64,000 nt of DNA. Source: Numida meleagris. Its lineage: Eukaryota > Chordata > Aves > Galliformes > Numididae. Below the pieces are notes generated by a model that was not told where the DNA came from, made no database searches, and worked only from the letters and a program-made list of their open reading frames with translations. The position numbers were made by a program, and so were the translations under genes. Positions within the stretch are counted from its first letter, which is position 1. Each line of letters opens with the position of its first letter. The stretch covers positions 2,848,923 through 2,912,922 of the forward strand of contig NC_034422.1 of NCBI RefSeq assembly GCF_002078875.1, read 5' to 3'. Below, one piece after another: positions 38,701 to 50,700 of the stretch.

Positions 38701-41700
38701 CTGTGGGCAACTGCTGAACAGAAAAAAAAGAGCCTCCTGTTCAGGAGCAAGGCTATTAAATCAAAAGGAAGCAGAAGCGTGGCAGTCCTTGGGTGACCAG
38801 CCCTACTGTGAAAACAACAGCAACTCTTCAGTAGTACTCCAGGAGCAACCACGGGCTGGAGGGGCTGTAAGAAACTGCCCTCTGAATGCAGGGAGATGAA
38901 AACGACTCCCGGATCGCTACAGAATGTTGGGCAATTTGCAAAACATGACAAAAATACAGAAATGTATTAAAACAAGCTACTTGAAATGAGGAACGTAAGC
39001 TGCTCTCACCAGCCCAGCGCACTTCCCTGTGGCTACGGAGCCTCTGCTTTTGGTGAGAACTCGTGTTAATTGTGACCTTGGACCAAAGCAGTTCTGCAGA
39101 AAGCAGCCAGAGCAAAGCAGAAACAAACACGCACCTCCTACACCTCCTCCGAGTGATTCAAATCACAGAGTACCCGACTTTGGCAAACAAGCCAAACCCT
39201 GCAACAGGGAGCTTGCTTTTACCAGCACCAGAAGCAGAGTTCAGTTAAGTAAAGGCTTTTAGGGGCGCTCAGGACCAAAGAGGGCACTGTGGGCTCAGTC
39301 TTGGCCAGGCATGGAGCGCAAACAACGATGAGCATCACACGTGAGCAGCAATGTCCTTAACGAGGTGCCCCTGCTCCCGGCTCCAAGCAGGAGCAGCAAG
39401 GAGGCCCCGAGGTGCTGCAGCGAGCAACGGCAGCAGCCAAGCAGCACGTCAGTCACCCTGCAGAGCGATGCTTTATGCACAGCCAGACTCTGGCTGCAGA
39501 TAATAAATAATATTTCAGTGGCTTTTAATGTTCCCTTGAAGAACACAGGTACAAAATATTGTTGTTGTGACTCACGCCTATTTGAATGGACGGGGCACTC
39601 GGGAGCTGTGTGCTGAAGGACAAATCACGCTGCCGTGCCCCGTGCAGTTTGGGATGCTGTTCCCCAGGGATGCCCCGACTGCTCCTGTGAAGCCTTTGTG
39701 GGGTGAGGGGCAAGCCAAAGCCCTGACACACAGCTGAGCCCTCCCAACGTGACAATGATCTGTGCCATCCCAGCCCCGTGCAACACCATGGATCACCTCT
39801 GATTGCAATGACAGCAGTGTCCCCTCTTGCTGCCGCCCTACTCATGCCGACGTGCAAATTAAAGCCGGTGCCTGCGATTTTATGCTCCAGGCTTGTGACA
39901 AATGAGCCCACCTCCCCCTGTCCTCTTGCCTGCGTCTCTGCACACCCCCTTCCCAGCATGGCTGGAAATTGGCGCGTTTATGCACAGAGATCATCTCTCT
40001 CCCGCTGTGCGGTAAATGATGAAATGAAAAGATTATAAAACTTACATATTTGAAAAGACTCTAATGGGAAAATATCCCCAATTCTCTGTGGCCTCTCCAC
40101 GGCGCTGATACAGCCCAACACAGCCGGAGGCATCCTTCACCTTTCTGCACACAAACAGCCAGACTTCACACACCTATTAGATCTGTTGCAGTGGCAGACA
40201 GATACTGAGATGCAGGGGTCTGGTTTTCCCAGCAGTGCCCCACACTGCGATGGAACTAAGAAGACCCTGGTGCAGGTGAATGGCCCCAGTGCACCTCAGA
40301 GATTTATGGGGAAATCCACCTCCCAGCCCCTTCTTCAGCCCCATTCAGAACCACATGGGTAACGCCCAACACCAACCAAAGTCATCACACAGAGAGTTCT
40401 TTTGCATTCCTCTGTGAATGCGAAAGGCGGAGACATTCCTGGAACAACCCTCCTGCAGGGCAAAGCAGAAATCCCATCTGCTAAATTGCATACGTTTAAT
40501 CACACCAGCTTTGTTTTGCCCTTCTTTTTCTCCCCCCTTCTTCTTTTTTTAAGGTCCATATATTTTGACTGCCCGGGCTCCGTGACACAAGTTCTGCCAA
40601 CACGTTTGATTGAAGGTGTCACGTTGACCATCTGCACCCCACCAGGCACGGCGTGCCCACGCATGCTGAGCAGCCGCCGGATGGATCACATCCCGTTTGT
40701 TAGCTGTATGGAAGGCAGCTGCCAGGCCCACTGCCTCCTGCCCTGTGCACTGCAAGGATGGAATCACCTCCAGCTGAACCACGAGCGAGGAGTGCCCAGT
40801 GTTGGTCTGCAGATGCAAGGTGAGTCTGTTGGTCTTGCACCCTGCTGCATGGGGACACAGTGATGGAGAGAGGTCAGAAAAACCCGACAGAAAGGTTGAA
40901 GAAGGTGGAACAAGGCTGTTCTTGGAGGAAATAAAGCAAAGCCTCGGGCTCTGCTGGCTGCTGGGCTCGGGATCTGCCTTGAGCACAAAACAGGATTGCT
41001 GCACAGAGCGGGTGATGGCCTTATCTTTAATGAAGAGCACAGTGAGTCCTCACTCCTCCTCATTTCCATTCCTCCTGCTTTGCTTGGGAGAGGTAAAGCG
41101 CTGCTGTGCTCAAACTGCAGTGAGCACAGGAGAGCTATAAAAACTCCACTAAATAAGTGTTATTTCCTCTTTAACACAGGGAGCGTGACAGACTGACCTT
41201 TCCAGCTACCTGCAACCTTCCGCAAACCCATATCTGCCTTCTAGAAGAAGTTTGCAGAAGGAGCAGGGAGAGCATTGAGACAGCTCTAAGCAGGTTAGAC
41301 CACGAGACCTGTCTGACCACGATAACAAACCAGCTGTTTTGTTCATTATTTCCTGCAGGAAGCCACAGCCACCAGAGCAGACATTATCCCTTGCTTTTCT
41401 CCGTGGCAAGGACGCAGACTCAGTGTGAGCAGATCTGCTGCTGGGAGCAATTAACCCAGTTGAGCAGGCAGCTGTCCCCGAGCAAACCCAGCAGTAGGAC
41501 ACAGCCCCTTCCCAAAGAGATGCAACTTCCAAAGGAAGGACAATTTCAGTGATCTAGCTCTTAATCTGACTTAATGTTAATTGGCAAAATAACCGAAGAA
41601 AAATACAAAATTTGAATTTAATGGAAGTTTAAGCTTTTATGCTATTGTCCATCATAAAAGGGTAAGGTGAACCCTCTCCTCCCACCATTCATGCCCTGAT

Positions 41701-44700
41701 GTACCCCAGCCATCCAGCTTCCCCCAGCTCCATCTCTCCCATAGCAGCAGGAATGGGGACATCTCCCCACCAGTCCCATTTACTCCATTGCAGCGGGTGC
41801 CATGGCTCCTGTAGCTTTGTAGGAAGGAAGCAAACCTCACTTGGCTCTGGACAACCTTTCCACCAAGCTGAGTTTCCAAGCAATAAAAGAAGATGTCCAA
41901 ATTCTTTCTTGCAGACAAGGGAAGAAATCTTGCAGGCAGGGTTTGCCACAAGTCAGGCTGCCATTGTTATGTATGTGTTATGTGAATTAATGCCTTTTAG
42001 CCAAGCTAGCAAGACTTGAATCTTTTCCAGCCCATAGACTCACGGTTTTACAAAGTAGCAAGTATTGACTTTTAAAAAGGCCAAGATAATTTTATGACCA
42101 TCAGAATATTTCAAGCCATGCAAAGCCAGATAATGGCATGATGGAGAATAGAAAGAAATCAAATCAGTTCACATATATCAGCTCCTGATTACTGACTGAC
42201 AACTGCCAGGAAGGAATTTTTTCCATCCAGAGGCGGTGCTTCCTATGCTGACGGCCACATGGCTGGAGGGAGCCGGGCACACTTGCTCTTTGAGGGACAG
42301 ACATGGGGACAGAGCAGAGGGAGCCCTGCTCCCATGGGATATGCTGGGGCACCAGGACCTGACCTGCTCACTGGTACAAATGTACCACAGCAAAATTCCG
42401 ACCTAATTCTGTTCTTTCCAAGCTGAGCCAGCAGCGCTGGCAAAAATCACACCTCTGCTGCTTTGTGCTACCCCAGCAGCCACCTGCAGCACTGTTCTAC
42501 CAGATCCTCACTCGAGCACTTACAGCAAGGGCATTTCTTTGGGAACCCTGACTTAGCGCAGCCAGCCCCAAGCACATTCACAGCAGTGGTGGCACAGCAT
42601 TGGGTGGGATTTATTGCTCAGCCACTTGGACATCACGTTCCCGAGCACCTGCTCCTCAGGTGGGCACAGCTCTGCCCCCATGGCACAGGTAGACCTGAAC
42701 ACTCTGCATCCCTGCCCAGAGAGAGGCTCACAGCTAGACCAGAAGTGAACAGAATGAGTATGATTGAAGAAGAGATACTGAGGTGATTCATTTATGGTCT
42801 GATTTTTGGGTGGTCCTGTGTAGAACCAAGAATTGGACTCAATGATCCCTGTGGGTCCCTTCCAACTTGTGATATTCTATGGTTTTATGATCCTGGTGCT
42901 GTTTTAAGATGCACCAAGATGTGCTGATCCCAGAACCCTCAGGGCTCTGCTTGGAAAGCCACCTCCCTTCCCTATTTCCTGTATTGGTAAACTTGGGAAG
43001 GAACACAGCAGACAAAGGGCACGTGAAGTCCCAGCTCCTCCAAAACCAGGGCAAAACCACAGGGCTCAGCAAGGGCCAGGATTTCTCCCCTGCATCCATG
43101 CAAGGAGAAGCTCAGCCTCGGCCCCCAGCCATCAGCATGCTGCGTGCCCAAGGGAGGGCTGCTGCTCCGGGCTGTTCCTGCAGCACGCACTGCAGAGTCG
43201 TGCCCGCTCTCCGCACCGTGCCAAGTGGTGGATTAGTTAATAGACAAGGAGGAGATATTTACTGTTGCTCGTAATGGGATGTATAAAATTCCCCCAGCAC
43301 GCCCTCCAAGGGCTGCAAGCACCTTGAATCAGGCATACGCTAACGAAAGGACGTGACAAAAAAGTTTTAGGACTTTGTCTTTCCGCCTTCCCATACGACG
43401 CCCGCTCTCCAAGCCAGAAATGAGAGGAGAAGGCACCGGCGGGAGCGTGTCCCCGAGGGACCGGCGCGGCTCTGCCCCGGGAGCGCGCAGCACCTCCCGC
43501 CAGAGGATTACTCAGCCTAATGAGCCGGATGAGATGCTGAAGCAGCGACATAAAGAACACATCGTTATGCATCACTTTAATTATGCATATAATGGCTTTG
43601 TCTTTTTTGTTACCTTATTTCATTATTGAAAACCTTTATTTCGCACATACATTTTAACTCCAGCCACCGACAAAACTACTGGTAAATAATTCAGCGTTCC
43701 ACGAGGCATCAGCTCCTCCAAACGAGCAGGCCGGGAAGGCCTCTCGGTGGCTGACACCTGAACGTGGCACCAGAGCACCCCGAAGGCAACACCACCACCC
43801 ACCTCTGCGCTGCACTGCTCGGCTGGGAGCCGTGACAAAGAGCCCCGGGGAGAAGCAGCACAGCATCAGCCCCAGCTGTGCCAGGGATGCCACTAGTTCT
43901 CCCCACACACATTTAATAAACAGGTTTTTCTAACACTGTTAGTCAGCTTTTATACTTACACAATATATGCAGCGCGATACCTTAGTTTTTCATGTGGCTG
44001 CCTCCCTTTTTCCTTCTAATAAAATAAAATTAGAGAGAAGTCCACCTGCACAATCTCCATCCCAACAGAACTATTGAGGCTCAGCACAGCCATGCGCACA
44101 GCCATGCTTTTACCTTCCCCTCCTTCCTTGCAATATTCCCACGGTGAAGCTGTATTAAAAATGCATGGGTCAAGCAAGAAGTGCCTCGAGGTGGAAACTT
44201 TCCCTCTTGCTGTCACTCCTTTGGTCTCGCTACAGCGAGCAGTCGTGTCCAACACCCAATGAGGTCAATGAGAATTAAGCAGGTGCTTAAGCTTTAGGCT
44301 TGTGAATAAATTACTCATTATTGAATGGAATCCACATGTGCTGAGTCAGTGATTTTAAGCTATCGATGTGGATCAGACTGACTGCCACCTGAAAGAGCTG
44401 TCCTTTGTTCAAAACTAGGAAAAAATGTCCAAAAAGAAAGGAGGAAAAAAAAAGAACAAGCTCCTACTGCACTTCCTGACCTGATATGCAGAAGCCAATT
44501 ACCCAAATCAGAGGCAAATCAATGAGAAAGGCTGCTGGGTGCTGGGAAAGCAGGAGCTGGCCTTTCCCAGGGCCGTGCAGAGCCGAGATCGATGCTGCCT
44601 CGCGGCCGCCGTCCATACATTCCACCTCCAGCTCACGATTTGTTCTGGTGATGCACTGCCGAGGTGTCAAAGTCAGATCACTGGAATTTGTCTGGAAGCA

Positions 44701-47700
44701 AAAGCTACTCGAGGTTCAGAATGACACCTTGACCCGGGCAGGTCGTCCTGCAGCGATTATCACCAGTTCTGCGATGGAAGATTGCAAACGTTCAGCAAAG
44801 GAAAAAATAAAAGCTTGCCCTTCCTTCACCTTGCATACAAATGAAAAACAAATGTGATCTTCTTGCTCTTGACATATCCATGCTTTAAGGAGCTTCACAA
44901 GCATCTATTTCCTCATTTGAGCTCACACAGAAGACATATTATCTCTTTTAAATATGTCTTCTCCTTGGCAGTGCGAAGCCTACGTCCCATCTTTAAAATT
45001 TTAAGGAGCTGCCAAGCGGTTATTTGCAAAACCGATGTTAGATGATGGATAAAATCTATTTTAAACCTCAGCAAAATTGGCCAATTTCAGGAGATTTTAA
45101 CGTACAGACGAATTAATCAAGCTCAGCAGCTGATGAGATGGGAAAGGCAGACCCCGTCCCTCCATCCGCACGTGAGCCGCTTGGAAGAGATCCAGCAGCT
45201 CCTGGCAGCCCTGGCAGCGAGGCCCAGGGACAGCACAAGTGACACGCTGGGGCTCTGAACCCATCCTGCACCCTCTGCGTGGTCACTCCCCCTGGGACAA
45301 CAAACCCAGGCTCAAACACTGACCCCATTTCAGGACTCTTCCATCTCACTCAATCTTGTTCTCAAGGTCTCGCTGTTTGGTTGCTTGGAGATTTCTGTTT
45401 ATTTGCTTGTTTTGCACTTTAACTGTGCAGAGTGAGGCCGAAAGCACCGATTCCCATGCAAAACCGCCTGGAGCTCACAGTGGTTTCAATCTCTCACTAA
45501 GGGCTCTGTGCACACACCCAGCCCAGCAGCAGAGCCTGGTGCTGCGCAGCGAGGGGCTGCTGTTGGACCTGGATGCTGCCTCTGTGCGCATTCCCCAGCT
45601 GTCACCTCCCATCAGCCTCCCCATGCCGGCAAATCGGCAGCGACGCGCTCGCCGGCAGCGCTCTGAAAGCTAATGCTCCATCTACGCCAGTGTGATTTTG
45701 AACACGGCGTGTGCATGGGGCCGGGCTCACTGCTCCTCAGTCCCCGACCCCGGGGCAGGCAGCACATCCCTTGGGACCATCCCCACGCTGCCCCGCCTGT
45801 CATCGGCACCAAACACAAACACACCGGGCAAGAGAAGACAGATGGCTCCGGGGGAAATCCGATGACCTCCCCGGCTGTGTCAGGAGCCATTTGTCAAGTG
45901 GCAGAAACCATTAAGCTATTTCACTGCTCACCTATGGGAACGTCACGGCTCTGGTGGTGCTGCCTTAATGCAGAGCTGGGGGAGCTGCTGCTGGCACCGC
46001 TGAGGTCAGCCGTGGCCCCGCATGCTGCCCAGTGCTTGGTGCAGCTGAACCGGTCCCAGCAAGGCTGGCCGTGCTGGAGGAGCTGCCCTGCTCCTGGCGC
46101 TCCTTCTGAAGGCACCAGGCAGCAGGTCATAAACCACCCGGGATCTGAAGGTCAAAGCATCCCCTCATCCCTACAGGAAGCCAGGACTGTGCAGGGAGAA
46201 CATGGAAGAGCTCGCCTGCATCTAGGGGCCTGGCTCATTAGCAGGTCAGTAGTAACAAGCCCGGCAATTACTTTCCAGCATTACCATGACACGAGCAGCC
46301 CCTCCAGGTGCCTGCAAGCAGCTCCCCAAGTGGGGAGATGCCCCAGCAGCATGCCTCTGCCCTGGGGCTGAGCAATTAAGTAAGAGCTTCTGTTTTGCTA
46401 TTGCTTTGGAATAAGAAAACAATTAATTTAAGCACACTCATCCCTGGATGTTCTTAATATTAAGGTGTTACTGTCAAGAGTCCTTCTGGGGAAGTCTGCT
46501 TAGGCCTCTTAGGAAAAATGGCATGGATAGGTTGGTCATTCCCATGGATAGGCTGGCCCTCCTCATGGATAGGCTGGCTGTTCCCATAGATAGATTTGCT
46601 CCGGATCAGCCGAAAAGGACAGAGAAAGACCACGGGGGTTCATCCAAACACCAGATAGGGTGTGATCAAGGACACCAAGGCAAAGACTGAATGAACAAAT
46701 TCGTGTGTTGGGTCACTCCAGTGAGGGGAGTGCTGAATTAAACATGACTGCGTCAGAAGGAGCTTTCAGGGAGGGCTGAGAAAATGCCAGCTCATCTAAG
46801 GGAGCCAGAGGTTTGCAGAAGGTGGAAGCCACAATTCCATTTGTCAGTGCCAAAGGACTTCACCAGAGAAAGGCAGCAATGATTTCACATCCACAAAACA
46901 CGCAGGGACCTGGCCGTGCCCACAGCCCAGCTCGTAGTGATGCCCCAGCACTGGCACAGAGCGAGTGAGAGGCACGAGCCATCACCCAATGGGACGGGAC
47001 AAGGGAGACTGACCCCACGAAAGCCCCAGGAGCTTTCTGCCATTAAAAGGAGCTTCTCCTTCTCACAGATCTGTACCCAACAGCCAGACAAATTCTCTGC
47101 TTTGAAAACTAAAATCCATATAATTCCCACCACGCCTACCCACAGCTACACAAAGTGCAAGGAAAATGAATGGTCACGGAGCTCTGGCACCCGCTGCTGC
47201 TCCCATCTCTCCCTGCTCTCTCTGGCACCAGCTGCACACTCACAGGTCCCCGGGCACCATCTCCCACCACGCTCTCCACCGAGCTGTGGCTGTGGCTCCC
47301 GTGCCAGCTGCCCACACCCCGAAGGCAGAGGTGCCTCCAGGGAAGTTTGTAGCCACAAAAAGCTTTTACACACTGGGCACCAATTTCTGTGCTGTTTGGG
47401 ATGGAATTTACATCACCGAGTGCCCTAGGAGGTTTCATGTGTCCTCATCTTAACTCTCAGTGTGCTCCCCTGCAGAAAGTATGACTACTCGTGTAAATGC
47501 AGGCGATGTTCCCAGGTCACAGCTGCAAAATTTAGCACAGACAACCAGCTCCCTCCCCTCGCCTTCGCCCTGTGCTTCCAATACCTCCCTTTCTGCTTTC
47601 CTCCTAGGAAAGCCGTCATCGCAACAACCCACGTCCAAGTACTTCCCCACGCTCAGCTCAGTACATCCCCTGATCCCTTTGGGTTTGTCCCACCCCTGGC

Positions 47701-50700
47701 TCCCGGGGCTGGCGAGCAGGTCGCTTTTGAAGCTCTTCCAGGTTATTGAACTGTGATGTTAATGCAGCTTGTTTCCCATCAGCCGAGGGCAGCGTGCCGG
47801 GGACATCATTTATTTTCCATGTTTATTTATGTCGGGAGAGTCCTTAAAGGATTTGTTTGCAGCTGCTCTGGTGGCTGCTCAGCCCGAGGTCAGCTCCCCC
47901 CAGCCTGACCCAGGGAGCACAGCGCCTTCTGTCCTTGGGTCAATTTTTCTTTTTTTTTTTTTTCCTTTTTGCTGTAAACCATTTAAGACCAATTTGCAAA
48001 TGGATGTGACCTCTGCTCAGCGCCCGCGGCTGATGGCCACCCCGCACCCTGCCCGGGCGGCCCTCCCAGCTGCCTCCCCGCCACTCCCAGCACCACGCAG
48101 CATCCCAAACTGGTGTGCCGGGAGCTCGCTGCCAATCTGTTTTCTCTTTGGGGTGCAGGGCTCCCCTGGAGGAGCACAGTTTGCCACATCGATCGCCTCT
48201 GGTGTCCTTGCACCCGTCTGGGCAAAGAAACATTTGTTATCTTGTGACAGTTCCCTGCAGAGGCTGCTCAGGCGTCCTATCCGCCTGCATGGTGGGGCTG
48301 GTAAGCTTGCCAGAAACTCTACTTTAAAGGGTTTTTCAGCATTAATTAAATTTCTACAGTTGTGTTTATTGGCTCTGAAAATGATCCAGGCTTTGAGCAC
48401 ATGAAGATGGGCTCAGCTCTCGCCCCCGTTCGGCCCTGGCTCTGAGCACGTCTGGCTCCCAACGTGTCTGGCTCCCAGCACTGAATTCCTCATATGCAGT
48501 GTCAGGAATATGGTGCTGTCCCTCACCAAGAGGAAATAACCTGAAGACCACCGGGGTTTGGGTACCGACTGGGTCTGGATAACCTAGAGGCTGAGAAATG
48601 ATCCCGGAACTACCAGAAAGCAGATGTCCTTGCCCCAAGAACAGAGTCCTCTGAACAAACAAGCAGAAACAATGCTCTGTGATTGCCCAGACAGGCATGA
48701 CACAGCGGGGCAGCGGGCAGGTCACCCCAAGGGCTCCAAGGAATTCCCCCCCAAGCTCCCACAGCTCTGGCTCCTGTCCCACTCCTACAACGCCCTGCCC
48801 TGCTGGGGGATGCAGGAGGAGCCAGGTTGGAATTTAAAGCAGAAGCTGTTTTTTTTTTTTTTTTTTTTTTTTCAGCTGGAGGATATTAATGCGTGATATA
48901 GGAGGGAAATGGAGGAGAAAGTCGAAGGTTATGCAGATACTGATGGAGGGATTTGCTGAGAGGTAGAAGGGAATTACCGCAGAGTAAGAGCAAGGAGCTT
49001 CATAAGTCATTCTGCAAACTTCCCCTGCTTAAAGCACGGGCTGCTGCTTCCCTGCAGCTATTCAGCGGCCAGCATCGAGGGGCTGGGAGGGCTGGAGCCC
49101 CTGCCTCACCCCAGCCGGGTTCCCCATTTCCCACCCGCAGCCCGTCACCCGCGCGTTTCCTCGGATGTTTCCCCGGTTTCCACCAGAGGGCAGCGGCACG
49201 ACACCGCCGGGAACAGCGGGATGTCCCCGAGCGGCGCCCGCGGAGCTCCCGCTCCCGCACGGAGCCCAGCCCGCAGCGCCTGCCCTCCCCGGGCTCTCCC
49301 GGCCGCCCGCTCCTGCGGAAGGATGCCCTTCTCTCGGGAAGGCGATCTGGAGCAGAAGGTCTCCAGAGCAGGGCCTGGATGGGAGCAGCGACCCATCGTC
49401 ACCCATCTCCAGGCTGCTCGGCTCCAGCTGTCCCCGTCATGCTGCCAGCGAGCAAGGGACAAACAGCCTTCAGCTGCAGCTGCCAACAGCAGCACAAGCA
49501 GTGACGGCTCAGCACAGGCCAACCTCGCAACACCAGTGCCTATGCAGCATTCGTGCTCCTGCTGCAACTCTGAGACGAGGCAGCAAACGCTCCTTCCTCC
49601 ACTACACGACCCCACGTGCTGCTGTGGTTTGCCGGGGAGCAAAGCAGCTCTCAGCAGCCAAACTGTGCGATCACAGAATCACGGAATCGTTTGAGTTGGA
49701 AGGGACCCTCTTGATCTTGCTGGACACTGAGTGAGGGCGAACCAAAGCACGAGGAGCGCTAGAAATGCCAAAAATGCAACAGATTGTCTGACAGGGCTGT
49801 CATTCTGTCATGAAATATGACATGGTTCCAGCCTGTGAGGAAGAGCGGGATTGCTGTGCACTTCAGTGCCAGCTGAGGCCACGCAAGATGATTCCTCGTT
49901 TTGGACTCTCATTGATCAGGCCTGGAGGATACATTTCTGCAGCATAAACAAAACGTGGTAGAAGTCCCAACCCACCTAACTCTTTTCTGCTTTGCTTTTC
50001 TACAAAACACATTGCCATTTCATCAGCGTGTCTGTGAGGGATTTCCCTTTTGTGAACCCAATTTCCTCTCGCTTTTGAACAAAAAAGCATCTCTGACATG
50101 GAGGATGCAAAGGGAGAGACAGCACAGCTTGGTACAGAGCAACAGGGAATTTGCCAGGCAACAACAAAGTGGAGAACAAGCAAGGGAAATAAGAGACAAT
50201 TTAATGCAGAGAAATGATCAAAGAAGCAAAGATGTGTCTCAAGCAGCGTCGCCGACCACCCTTCTGTGGCAAGCGTGCCAGGGGGACTGCAACGACTCAA
50301 CTAACACAGGGAGCAGGGTGGGAAGGAGCCCATGCGCTGGTGGGACCTCCCCACTGTCCCACTCTGCTGCCACTGAGTGGCTACAACGCCTCCGGGGATC
50401 CCTCGCAGTGGACTACAGAGAACCAGCATGGGCTGCTTCATTTCTCTCTCAGTAATAACCGACACCTGACAGCCTTTCCCAACATCTGATTGACTCCAGA
50501 CCTCACAGGTAATAGAACTGGAGCCATGGTGGGACCACCTCTAGCGATCACAGTGTCTTTTTGCTCTCCGTTTTCCCCTTGGCATCAAAGTCTATAACCA
50601 AACTTCCCAGGAGCTACAGTAGGGCAAAAAGAGCATTTGCTTGTGTTACACCCTTCATACAAGCACACCTCTGAGTTTTTTGGTAGTGATAAGCCTCTGA

